A stretch of DNA of 64,000 bases. It comes from Exophiala sp. HKRS030 (taxonomy: Eukaryota > Ascomycota > Eurotiomycetes > Chaetothyriales > Herpotrichiellaceae). A program made the translations under genes and the position numbers. Below, piece after piece: positions 55,229-64,000 of this stretch. The stretch lies in assembly GCA_023897205.1 (NCBI GenBank), contig JAHWDD010000003.1, positions 4,653,665 through 4,717,664 of the forward strand. Reading direction: 5' to 3'. Below the pieces are notes generated by a model. The model made no database searches. It was not told the DNA's origin and saw only the letters and a program-made list of their open reading frames with translations. Position 1 is the first letter of the stretch; every line of letters starts with the position of its first letter.

Positions 55229-57604
55229 TCACTTCAACAAGGGCTCTGTTTCACCCGTGTCATTGCCATTCCCGCGCTTCTTGCGCCTGCGTTTCTTCTT
55301 TTTGGAACTAGAATTTGTCGCATCCCCAAGATCCGTCTCAACTTTCAGCTGTCCACCAGACCCTTCTTTTGTGGACCAGCTGTATCGTCGGTACCCGTAT
55401 GCCCCTATTTGCCCCACTATTATCGTCATCTTCATTTGATTCACTACTTGAGGTTGTTTCGAGAACGATTTTCCTGAAGCCGTTTGTATCAACAATGTTC
55501 TCCGTGATGCTACCACTCCTAGCCGGGCCTTTGCTGTGGTAATAAGGACTTCTGGATCCTTGTCGAGCCTCAGGCAGGCTTCCAACCGTGCTTTGGCTTC
55601 TCGTTCTAGCAGGCAAGGGGCGAGCTTCAGTTTCGTCTCCTTCTTTAGCCGAAGTAGTATCGTCTGGTGACAGTAGGTCTGCTTGGATAACTTTTGTAGC
55701 AATTGCAGGCCGAGGCGCACTTGGCGACGTGCCCAATGTGCCGTAACCTTGTTGTAGGGCTTGGACACCGTCCTTTGCAGACTTTCCACCAGATCTCAAA
55801 ATGCCTTCTCCAATGCCACCATGATAATCGGAAAGAGATTCCGATACTCTGCGCGCAGGAGTTGTGGTACCCTCAACATGTGATTTTGTGCCAGCGTTCT
55901 CTGTTCCAGGCTTGATTTTGACGGCGGAGTATCTGGTTGATTTGGGACGGCTTGCCAAATTGGACGGTCCGAGATGTTTGAGGTGTTCTTTGATTTCGTC
56001 TGTTGATGCTCGCTTAATCCCTTTTACTTCACTACCAACACTATTGCCTGCACTAGAGCGACGACGCAGGTTCGAAACACCCTTTGGCTTTGGTATTGGA
56101 TGATCAGCAGTGGTAGCGCGATGCAAGTCATCCGGAGAAAGCATATCGCCTTCGTGTATGTCGATAAGATCAGCTCCGGGGGCCTGTGTACTTGGAGCTT
56201 GTTCCACAAAGTGATTTCTAGAGATTCTCCGAGTAGGGGCGGGTTTGGCTCTGCGTATTGCCCGATGTACATCGATGAAGACGTCCGATTCGTCAACAAT
56301 TTCCTCACCAATTAGCTCTTCTATCACGTCTTCCAGAGTCACAACACCGAGAGCACCGTGGTCATCTCCAGGATATTCCGAGACCAGAACCATGTGTGAC
56401 TTGCCTTCCTGGAAAAAATTGACAATGTCAAGACAGCTGGTAGAAGGTCGAGTTTCTGGTAGTGTGGCCAGCGCGAAATCTCGAACTGGTTTGGCGTCTT
56501 CGGGGTCGTATGTGATGAGCATCTTGACCAGTAACATTCCCACAAAGTTGTTGTCATTGTCAGGATGATGGATGGGAATTCTGGAATAACCTTGCGAAAG
56601 AATATCGTCCATGGTAGCTTCGTCCAATACATCGTCAAGAGATAAAGTGAAGACATCATCCATGGGTGTCATAATACTTCCAACGGATTTATCCTTCAAA
56701 TCGAGTACAGCGCTAATAATCGTTACCTCATCTGCATTTAGCTGTTGGCCAACTTCTCCAAGACTTCGATGCAGGGAAACAAGTGTCTTTAGGCCCGCCT
56801 TTTTGTAAACTGTTCCGTGGTCTTGACCCAAAAGATAATCCAGTAATTTGGCGGTAGGCCAAGCGACGGGGGCCATGATATACATGAGGGTTAAAACGAA
56901 AGGTGACATCCAGGCACCGATGGGTAAACCATAACGGACACAAATGGACTGAGGAACGATTTCACCAAAGATGACTAGTAATGGTCAGAAAGATTCGAAA
57001 TACAGATCCCACATGGCTTACCAATAAGCACTGTGGAGCCTAAGACGGCGGGCCAGCCTCCACCGAGAGAGCGATCAAGAACAATAGGGAGTGTTTCGTT
57101 GGTGATGACATTGCTCAATAGGAGTGTGACCAGAACCCAGTGTTTGCCTTTTTTCAAGAGCTTGAGTACTTTTTCGGCATGTATTTTCTCGGCACCTTCG
57201 CCCGAGTCTTTGATCACTTGCAGGTAGATTTCATCCTGGGGAAAGAGAACGTCAGAATACAACATTCAACAACAATGGTAGGAGACACACACCTGACCCA
57301 TCAAGGCAATGGTCAAACCGGCGAAAGCTCCACCGAGCAGAACCAAAGCGGCTGCCACCGTCAAGTACAACCATAGCTCTGGATCGTCCGCGTCTTTGTC
57401 ATCGTGGTCCTTTGCATGAAATAAGACTGAGGCGTAGATAGGTGCAGCGTGCGCGAGAGGAAGTTGCGCAAGTGAAAGAAACAAGACTTTTGCCAGACCA
57501 AGAACCATAGGACGTGCTGTCAGGTACGAGGTTGTGCCAGACTGAGACATTGCGATGTTCAATCTGGAGTGACTATCGTGACATTTCGTCGACAAGTCCT
57601 TCAT
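55229..57604 (-). CDS. MAM3: Mam3/CNNM-like membrane protein (DUF21 + CBS pair); two apparent 1-nt frameshifts
   Basis: Vacuolar or plasma-membrane protein of the CNNM/ancient conserved domain family, involved in Mg/Mn handling. Exons (minus): 57604-57293, 57235-57022, 56974-55229. A signal-like segment ([19 protein letters not shown]) precedes the DUF21 domain ([23 protein letters not shown] span, [32 protein letters not shown]). The CBS pair follows: [15 protein letters not shown] to [19 protein letters not shown] and [13 protein letters not shown] to [18 protein letters not shown] long disordered tail ends in [11 protein letters not shown] and ETEPLLK. Two G runs (55402-55405 and 55361-55363) each seem one base short; adding them gives [18 protein letters not shown] and a 757-aa product. 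The start could also be the Met at 57550 or 57508. Confidence 0.87.
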
Positions 57605-58589
57605 CTAATGAATTCGACGCTGTATGATGAGAAGGAGAGGGTAAGATCGTCTCGACTGGTGATGGGAGATTGTGGTTGCAAGGTGATAACCTTGGGCCCG
57701 CGGGAAAGGATGGAGAGATAAGGGCAAGCGAATCAAAGCTTTTTTAGGAGGCAGAGGAGTTTTGTACAGGCCGACCAGGACGCGTGATGTCTATGGCAGC
57801 GACGTGAAATCAATCAAGTGCGTGAAAGACTTCAAGAAGTCAAAGTGTACAGGAACCGAAAGTATGAGGAAGGTCGCAGCTCCGCACCTCTGATCGTCAT
57901 CGCACCTGCCCCTTCTAATAAAACTCTCAGTTCGGGGCCCAAGCAACCAATAACGGGCCAAGACCAGGCCGAGCACGCCGCCGGTTTTACTTCCCATGCC
58001 TTCTCAAGATCCTCCCACGATACTGTCTGACATGATGGTGCACAGCACGGGCAAAAATTGATCAAATTGAGGACCTTGCTCAGAAGGCCGAATAAGGTCC
58101 TAATGGGTGATTCCCTGGGTGTCGTTTGAAGACCGGATCCAACCAACCGAGACCGTCAAGCCAACCAGTGCTAATCTGTCAGAAACTCAAATGTCGACGA
58201 CATGGTTGGAGAGCCTTGTACAGCCTTGCCAAAATCAAAGCACATGCTTGCTGTCAGACTTTGAGAAAGTGCCATGAGATAATGCACCTAAAATGCTAGC
58301 GAGCAATATCAGGCACACTGGTCGTGACTGGTGTCAAAATAGCGTGGGGATTGGATGGCTGGCCGACCAGGAGATTACCCGTCTACGCACGTGATTGAGT
58401 GTCATCAAGTTCACGTGATCTCACGGCTCGGTTGAGTCTCCAGATGCTCCGTCATCCACATCGCGCTTATCCTCGGATGACCGCGCAAACACCCTTATTG
58501 ATATACATCAAGCACTGTCTTTCTGTCCCTCTTCTCGATCGTCAATTGATGTCTTCTTCTACATTGGTCATCTGGGGCCTAATTTCAGC
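57605..58589. other. Divergent promoter region between MAM3 and BCKDHB
   Basis: About 1 kb shared by two divergent genes. Two CACGTG sites lie close to BCKDHB (58388 and 58412). The longest ORF, 104 codons at 58146-57832 (minus), has no domain. Confidence 0.5.
58411..58418. promoter_or_regulatory. TCACGTGA site before BCKDHB, with a second CACGTG at 58388
   Basis: TCACGTGA lies 172 bases upstream of the ATG, and CACGTGAT starts 23 bases before it. Paired E-boxes suggest control by a bHLH factor; this is inference. Confidence 0.35.
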
Positions 58590-59759
58590 ATGAATTGTAC
58601 TAGGAGAATTCCAAGACAGGTGCGAGCACCAAAATCACGTCCTTTATGTCGTTTCGCAAGCCAGGCAACTGGTGCTCGCCTCAACAAACCCATTGACTTC
58701 AGGAAAACTCCCATTATCCATCAGACACAGGCGAGCGCGAGAACAGCATTTGGACTCGCAAATGATGCACCGGTAGACTTGATCAATCTACATGGGGCCA
58801 TCAATGCCTCATTACATCATGCACTGAAAACGGACGAGAGCGTTTTGCTGTTCGGAGAAGACGTCGCCTTTGGGGGCGTTTTTCGCTGTTCCAAAGGGCT
58901 CGCGGACGAATTTGGGGCAAGTCGCGTCTTCAACACTCCACTGTCGGAACAAGGAATTGCCGGCTTTGCTATCGGTTGTGCAGCCGAAGGCATGAAGCCT
59001 GTTGCGGAAATCCAGTTTGCAGATTACGTCTATCCAGCCTTCGATCAACTCGTCAACGAAGCAGCCAAATTCCGATACCGAGAAGGAGCGACGGGTGGTA
59101 ATTGCGGCAATCTCGTCGTCCGAATGCCTTGTGGTAGCGTCGGTCATGGCGCCCTTTATCACAGTCAAAGTCCCGAATCTCTTTTTACCCACATCCCCGG
59201 CTTGAGGGTAGTTTTCCCACGTGGCCCAGCACAAGCCAAAGGACTTTTGCTAGCCTCTATTCTCGAATCAAAAGACCCTGTCATCTTCATGGAACCCAAG
59301 ATTCTGTACCGAGCTGCAGAGGAATATGTCCCGAGAGAGGCATACACTCTTCCTCTGGACAAGGCTGATGTGGTTAAGAAGGGCAAAGACATCACAGTCA
59401 TCTCCTATGGCCAGCCCATGTATCTCTGTTCAGCCGCCATTGAAGCTCTGGAGAAAGACATCAAGGGATTGAGTGTCGAGTTGATCGACCTTAGAGCTAT
59501 CTATCCTTGGGACAGGAAGACAATTATGGAAAGCGTGAACAAGACAGGTCGAGCTGTTGTTGTTCATGAAAGCATGTACAACGCCGGTGTGGGGGCGGAA
59601 GTTGCCGCCAGTATTCAGGAATCAGCATTTCTACGCCTTGAGGCACCAGTGGCACGTGTCACAGGTTGGAGCACCCATTCTGGTTTGGCGTTTGAAAAGT
59701 TCAACATTCCTGATGTGGCAAGAATATATGATGCATTGAAGCGGACATTGGAGTTCTGA
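58590..59759 (+). CDS. Branched-chain 2-oxoacid dehydrogenase E1 component, beta subunit (mitochondrial)
   Basis: With E1-alpha decarboxylates 2-oxo acids from Val, Leu and Ile using thiamine diphosphate, in the mitochondrial matrix. Single exon, 389 aa, the usual size. The first ~30 residues are basic and lack acidic residues (MNCTRRIPRQVRAPKSRPLC), a mitochondrial targeting sequence. The pyrimidine-binding domain contains VLLFGEDVAFGGVFRCSKGL, RVFNTPLSEQGIAGFAIGCA, AEIQFADYVYPAFDQLVNEA and FRYR; the cofactor Glu is in the LSEQG stretch. The substrate-side loop GSVGHGALYHSQSPE favours branched-chain over pyruvate dehydrogenase. The C-terminal domain has ITVISYGQPMYLC, ELIDLRAIYPWD and VVVHESMYNAGVGAEV. 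Gene symbol in fungi is not uniform (human BCKDHB). Confidence 0.94.
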   Translation: MNCTRRIPRQVRAPKSRPLCRFASQATGARLNKPIDFRKTPIIHQTQASARTAFGLANDAPVDLINLHGAINASLHHALKTDESVLLFGEDVAFGGVFRCSKGLADEFGASRVFNTPLSEQGIAGFAIGCAAEGMKPVAEIQFADYVYPAFDQLVNEAAKFRYREGATGGNCGNLVVRMPCGSVGHGALYHSQSPESLFTHIPGLRVVFPRGPAQAKGLLLASILESKDPVIFMEPKILYRAAEEYVPREAYTLPLDKADVVKKGKDITVISYGQPMYLCSAAIEALEKDIKGLSVELIDLRAIYPWDRKTIMESVNKTGRAVVVHESMYNAGVGAEVAASIQESAFLRLEAPVARVTGWSTHSGLAFEKFNIPDVARIYDALKRTLEF

Positions 59760-60363
59760 AATATAGCATGAGACACGGTTTCACAGTACAAAGCAAGCCT
59801 ATCTTGCAAGGTCAATGCAAGGAATGATTCAGCTCAGGTTCATTGGCAAACCCACCTTGCCACTTCATGGAACACAAGTTGCAGAACTTCTGGACAATTA
59901 TACTAAAAAGATCAATATTGGCGGATTCATACGTCGAACGGCAGCCATGTCCCAGGGGAACAGAATTCGCCCACGATAGCGCCGAACAGCGCCTCGGGTC
60001 CGGAACTGCTTGAAGGTTATAGGGTGATGGATGTTGGTGACTACGCATTAGGGTCCCGCGATTCCCATGCAAGAGCTTGTGTTCAACGTTCAGGGCTATT
60101 CGTTCTACTGATGCTCAGTCCGGTATGCCTCCCAAGACTGATAGCCGACTCTGGTATTGCCTTGGAGCATCATCTAGACAAGATCGATGCACAGCTACCG
60201 GATAAACGTTCGTTTGAATCTTGGCCAACACGGAATAGGTCGAGTGCTATCAACCATTGTACATATATCCTATCACAAGATAGCTGCGCTGAAAACAAAT
60301 TGATCAGGTCCAGAACCAGCCTTCTTCTTGGTTCCTCCAAGTTATTAAAATTGTCTTCTACGG
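59760..60363. other. Convergent intergenic after BCKDHB
   Basis: 3' regions of BCKDHB and the small Cys/His gene. A 124-codon plus-strand ORF (60024-60398) overlaps the small gene on the other strand and has no domain. Confidence 0.45.
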
Positions 60364-60609
60364 TCACTGTCCAGAATGCTTCTTTCTGCAATCAATGAAA
60401 TGCCCTCTTCTGCTTTTCCCCGTCCTTCCCGTCATGCTTCGATTGCACCATAAACATTGTCGAGTGGTCTTGGACACCACTTCGATCAATGCATCCGCTA
60501 GACTGGGTTTCGTCTCGACGTCGGAGAAATTAAGGCCATATTGTTCGATCAGATCCTTTTCAAGAATGATACCCTTGTAATTGATGGTTGGTTTGGGATT
60601 GGAAGTCAT
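60364..60609 (-). CDS. Small hypothetical protein with a Cys/His cluster, 81 aa
   Basis: I do not recognise this protein. Its ATG has a good fungal context (CACCATGA) and the ORF opens MTSNPKPTINYKGIILEK. The first half looks structured (KDLIEQYGLNFSDVETKPSL, ALIEVVSKT). The second half has CLWCNRSMTG...RGHFIDCRKKH, i.e. Cys-x2-Cys and His-x3-Cys about 16 residues apart, which could bind one zinc. It lies between BCKDHB and the asparaginase gene, in its own promoter space. A longer spliced form cannot be excluded. Confidence is moderate because ORFs of this size also arise by chance. Confidence 0.45.
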   Translation of the reverse strand: MTSNPKPTINYKGIILEKDLIEQYGLNFSDVETKPSLADALIEVVSKTTRQCLWCNRSMTGRTGKSRRGHFIDCRKKHSGQ

Positions 60610-61100
60610 GGTGAGTGAAGATATGATGTTTGAAAGTTATGGGATCGGCCCTATGGGCTAACGTGTGATGAGTGAAACTCTCGTTCTTGTTTCGTGGTGG
60701 TGCCGGCGATGATGATGGTGATAGTAGGTCGCCCGTGTCCAGACTCTTGTGATGATGATTGAATCGGACTACGTACGATCGTGCTTCAGTCCCGAGCGAT
60801 ATGATGGATTCAATTCTGGAACAAGAGTTGTTGCGATCAAGTTATATACATGGACCACGAACAGACAGGACAAAGGGCAGCCGCGTCATTAATGAAGGCA
60901 GCTGCAACCTGACATGGCAAATACACATCTCTTTGTGTCAATGTAGCCCTCCTGACCTCTCTACGAGGTTCCGGTAAAGGACTGACACTGTATGGTCTTT
61001 GTCTTTTCTAACATGTGGGTGATACCAAAGATAGAAAGACAGAGCCGGATAACCGCAAACGGCAGTCCCTTCACCAGGAATGCTGACCTTGCATCCGTGC
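60610..61100. other. Intergenic between the small Cys/His gene and the asparaginase end
   Basis: Promoter of the small gene (minus strand) and 3' end of the asparaginase gene. Contains a GATGATGATGGTGATAG run near 60709. No supported gene. Confidence 0.45.
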
Positions 61101-62575
61101 TTAGTACTCTTCTTTGAACACAGCGACATGCGGCACTTCTTCGCCTTTTCCATTTTCTTCGTAAAACGCTCGGAATAAGCCACCGCAGTTGAAGTCGAAC
61201 ACAACTTGACCGAGCTTTTGGTGTCTGGATAGATCAGAGGATGAATTTGAGTCCGCTAATTCGCTGGAGATTTCAATTCCAATGATTCCTCCCTGTCCTT
61301 CACCCGTCCGACCCCAGCGATTGCCGGCGGACTGTTGCAACTCACCTCCAGGTCCAGCAATGGAAGTGACTGCGGAAGAGAGGGATGGGTGGTTGGGAGA
61401 ATATCGTGAGATTGAGGCTGCAGTGCGAACGGCATTAGTGCGTAGGAACGAGTCGCCATTTCCGGTCCCAGATAGTGCAACTGCGCGGCGGATCAAGGGG
61501 CTAGTTGCAGATTTCTGGAATGACATCGGTCTCAAGACAGCCGGAGCAGTGTTTGCGATGGATGAATATGGAGGAGGCGACATCTTGAGTTGGGTGTACT
61601 CATATGGAGGGGTCGTTCGTGTGTCAAAGCATCCCGTAATTGCTTTTGCATTTTTCAAAATGGTTTCCGAAACATGCTGGAGCAAAGTCAGATCTGTAGA
61701 AGGGCGCAGCTGAAGGTTATCAAAGGTCACATCTTCTTCCCATGACTCGGCCCAGAAGCCAGCGCCGACAGTAGGTGTGTCACCGATTCGACCAGCTTTC
61801 TTGTTTGTCAAGCCACCAGTTGATGTCGCAGTAGCAAGATTCCCCATGAGTCAAGGGTAACAGCTCCGACTGTGCCTTGACTGGGAATGTCCAGCACGTC
61901 AAATTCGAGGACGTTTGACCCCTCATGTGACATACCTAACGGGTCGACTGATGCGAGCAGGTCTGCGAAAGTATATAGATCTGAAGACGGCGAATCGGAA
62001 TGTAGCCCACGTCGATGTTCTTCCCATCTTTTCTTGGTCCAAAACCATTGATCGGCCTTCTTCTCGAGTCCTCGCTCGTCCCAACCCCATTCTTCCAGCT
62101 CTCGGCCACTGAGGTGTGTATGCATACTGGCCGTCCCACCCAATCCCCCATCATCGTCAGAAGCAATCAACACTTCCTTGGCGAGAAGTATGGGATGTCT
62201 CGTATTCTTAATCAAGCTTACAGCGGCAGCACGTTTAATGTATCCAGCAGGCGGCCCATTGGGATTCACTGACGCAACCATTACACTCGCTTCCAATTCC
62301 ACAGTACCACTTTCAGTGAAAACAGCGCCTCGACCACAGTTGAAAAGCGGGTCATCCTCGAATAAAGCAACGGCATGAGTCGCCGCATCGAGTGCGGTGG
62401 CTCCGGAATCAAGTAACTTCCGGGTACTCGTCAAGTACTTCAACAAAGAAGCCTGATACTTGGCCCATAACTCAGGAGGCAAGTTATTTCGAGAAAGGTT
62501 ACCAGCACCGCCATGGAGAATGACTGTCGGACGGTAGGGACCCAGGGGAACAGGACGCTTCTCCGACGAATTCAT
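61101..62575 (-). CDS. Threonine-type L-asparaginase / isoaspartyl peptidase (Ntn hydrolase); apparent 1-nt frameshift
   Basis: Self-cleaving N-terminal nucleophile hydrolase that deamidates Asn or removes isoaspartyl residues. The alpha part begins [14 protein letters not shown] and includes [40 protein letters not shown] and a long charged insert (residues ~160-215). Autocleavage would fall before Thr ~235 in [12 protein letters not shown]. After LDS the frame changes: the next frame gives [20 protein letters not shown] and [13 protein letters not shown], the expected continuation. One base is missing at 61845-61850; with it, the product is 491 aa. The beta part is long, with a Pro/Ser-rich insert, and ends [11 protein letters not shown]...[12 protein letters not shown]. 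No intron fits the junction, which lies between two parts of one conserved block. Confidence 0.88.
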
Positions 62576-63149
62576 GGTTGTTGTTGTCGTTAAACCAACG
62601 CTGTAAAACTTGACAGTAGCGGTGAGTGCCCAGCTACCTTATGTTATGTAGGTACTCGGTAGGTACGTCCCCGGCTCCAAGCTGACTGGAGGTTGTGAGT
62701 CAGGGGAATGTGCAACCTGGGCTGCCCATCACGCCATCGCCGGTTTGTGGCGGTGATCGGAGTTCTTTTGTTCTGCCTGGAGTTAGGAGTCAAGAGCTCA
62801 CCTCTCAGCAGCGAAGAAAAAGAACAAAGTTTCCTCGAAAGAAACAACAGTGATTGAAATAACCAGGACAGGTATCGACCACGTACAATCACTCGACAGT
62901 GTCTCTCACAAGATTGAAATAGAATCGACTTTGATGTGATGAGCTCATTTGTAAACCACTAGAAGATGTGCCAAATTGGCGAATCAGAGTCGCCGTTGCG
63001 CTCAAGTCCGACGCCTTGGAGCATCAGGCCTGGAAATGTGAGTACCGCCAGTATCTTCGCACATTGCCCTGTGGAAACCCCCACATTATTCCTCAGCATC
63101 TGGAGTCTTAAGAGTCTAGACGTTTCATGTGTTTGACTCCCATGCTGGA
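62576..63149. other. Divergent promoter region between asparaginase and DUG2 genes
   Basis: 574 bases shared by two divergent genes; no ORF of note and no motif I would name. Confidence 0.5.
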
Positions 63150-64000
63150 ATGGCCACGGCTAACCAAAAGACCACACAGGCTTCGACTCCTGTCTATACC
63201 GACAATGATACCGCCACTTCATCATATTCGACTTCGTCAGAAAGCCATGCCTCTGAGGTCGTGGGTTCTTCGGCGCCACCATCGATAGCAGCCTCACACG
63301 AACAGAACTCAAAAGACGCGATTCATCGCATTCAGGCACCAGGCAGTGTACAGGCTGTTGTGATCGATGACGATGTCCTCTTCGCTGGTGTTCAGGGCGG
63401 ACATATCGTGGCATGGTCGCTAGAGACTTACGAACTCTTGGCCACAATCCCTGCGCACAGAGAAAGTGTTCTAGGGTTGGCCCTTTCAGACGACAGGTCG
63501 CTCCTGTTTTCCACCGGTGTTGATTCCATAGTCAACGTCTGGTCCACTCAGACTTTGCAGAGGCTGTACTCACTACATTCGCATTTTGAGATTGGTGATA
63601 TTTTCTGTGTGGTTCATTCGACCAAATACCAGACTCTGTTGTGGGGCGCTCAAAATTCAAGTGTGCAATGGTATAATATCAGCACCGATACCAATGATGT
63701 CAAATCTCCCGCGGCGACATTCTCGCCCGGATCCAAAAAACATAGGTTTTTCGATTCTTTGGGCCCAGGTGGCAGCGTCAATGTCATCTCCGACGAAGAT
63801 GGCACCGCCAGCGTTTTGTTGGGCAGCCATGGTGGAAGAGTCCTGACTATCCCAAGTCGCAACTATCTGCCATATGCTCACAAAAGCTATGTTTACGCTA
63901 TGTCGCTAATAAAAGGTCTATTCACGCACGACCGCGAGGAAGAAGTGCTCGGTACAGGAGCCGGAGATGGCACAATCAAGCTGTGGTCACTCGATTCGTT
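63150..64000 (+). CDS. DUG2: Dug2-like glutathione degradosome subunit, WD40 part only (runs off the window)
   Basis: With Dug3 (glutamine amidotransferase type) Dug2 splits glutathione to Glu and Cys-Gly in the cytosol. Only 283 codons are in the window: a Ser/Thr-rich N-terminus (~60 residues), then WD40 repeats: VVIDDDVLFAGVQGGHIVAW, ESVLGLALSDDRSLLFSTGV followed by DSIVNVWSTQTLQRLYSL, IGDIFCVVHSTKYQTLLWGA, the Dug2 mark HRFFDSLGPGGSV, RNYLPYAHKSYVYAMSL and GTGAGDGTIKLWSLD at the edge. The M20-type peptidase half expected in Dug2 lies beyond 64000 and cannot be checked. No intron is needed in this part. The ATG at 63150 is preferred to the out-of-frame ATG at 63142. Confidence 0.82.
   Translation, partial: MATANQKTTQASTPVYTDNDTATSSYSTSSESHASEVVGSSAPPSIAASHEQNSKDAIHRIQAPGSVQAVVIDDDVLFAGVQGGHIVAWSLETYELLATIPAHRESVLGLALSDDRSLLFSTGVDSIVNVWSTQTLQRLYSLHSHFEIGDIFCVVHSTKYQTLLWGAQNSSVQWYNISTDTNDVKSPAATFSPGSKKHRFFDSLGPGGSVNVISDEDGTASVLLGSHGGRVLTIPSRNYLPYAHKSYVYAMSLIKGLFTHDREEEVLGTGAGDGTIKLWSLDS

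Noticed and set aside
58142..58593. ORFs just upstream of BCKDHB as an N-terminal exon
   Set aside because: The ATG at 58590 already gives a complete mitochondrial leader and a normal-length protein.
1..64000. Secondary-metabolite cluster or CRISPR array
   Set aside because: No polyketide synthase, NRPS, terpene synthase, P450 or cluster regulator is visible, and no regularly spaced direct repeats with unique spacers occur.

Overview
The window is nuclear DNA of a filamentous ascomycete (Pezizomycotina). Genes carry many short introns (about 45-100 nt) with GT-AG ends and CTAAC/CTGAC-like branch sites, lie in no operons, and encode typical mould proteins: a CreB-type deubiquitinase, an RlmA-type MADS factor, a Msb1-family protein and a fungal Dug2. 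The gene set suggests Eurotiomycetes or a related class, but I cannot place the species. I see no CRISPR array, rRNA, convincing tRNA or secondary-metabolite cluster.

Layout. 1-20.9 kb is gene-dense: S10 carboxypeptidase (+), dynamitin (+), ALG12 (-), cupin protein (-), YOS1 (+), creB-like USP (-), penta-EF-hand protein (-), ChaC-type gamma-glutamylcyclotransferase (+) and glycine-rich RRM protein (-). 20.9-25.2 kb is an accessory patch with a decayed Tc1/mariner element (110-bp inverted repeats, transposase broken by five in-frame stops) and only weak ORFs. 25.4-36.3 kb holds an unrecognised 590-codon ORF (+), an acyltransferase-3 protein (-), a kynurenine-formamidase-like hydrolase (-) and an RlmA-like MADS factor (-). 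36.3-41.9 kb has no gene I can support. 41.9-64 kb holds Msb1-family (-), DUF3140 (+), Ypt35-like PX (-), a Cys-rich GPI protein (+), Mps1 kinase (+), Mam3/CNNM-like (-), BCKDH E1-beta (+), a small Cys/His protein (-), a threonine-type asparaginase (-) and the 5' part of DUG2 (+, runs off the end).

The genes are mostly unrelated housekeeping functions: secretory pathway and glycosylation (ALG12, YOS1), mitosis and dynein (MPS1, dynamitin), endosome and vacuole (YPT35, MAM3), amino-acid catabolism (BCKDHB, kynurenine formamidase, asparaginase) and cell-wall and polarity signalling (RlmA, Msb1). Two genes act in glutathione breakdown (ChaC at 18.8 kb, DUG2 at 63.2 kb), but they are 44 kb apart.

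The most notable observations are: (i) six places in five conserved genes where adding one base, mostly in a G/C run, joins two conserved reading frames, which looks like systematic homopolymer undercalling; (ii) a 5-nt micro-exon in the ChaC gene and a 14-nt micro-exon in the creB gene that ends inside the catalytic Cys codon; (iii) eight exact copies of the 9-mer TACTCCGTA, all outside coding sequence, where about 0.5 is expected by chance; (iv) a mariner element flanked by an 8-bp direct repeat rather than an obvious TA, with stops that look like C-to-T mutation. I did not find a convincing new multi-gene system.
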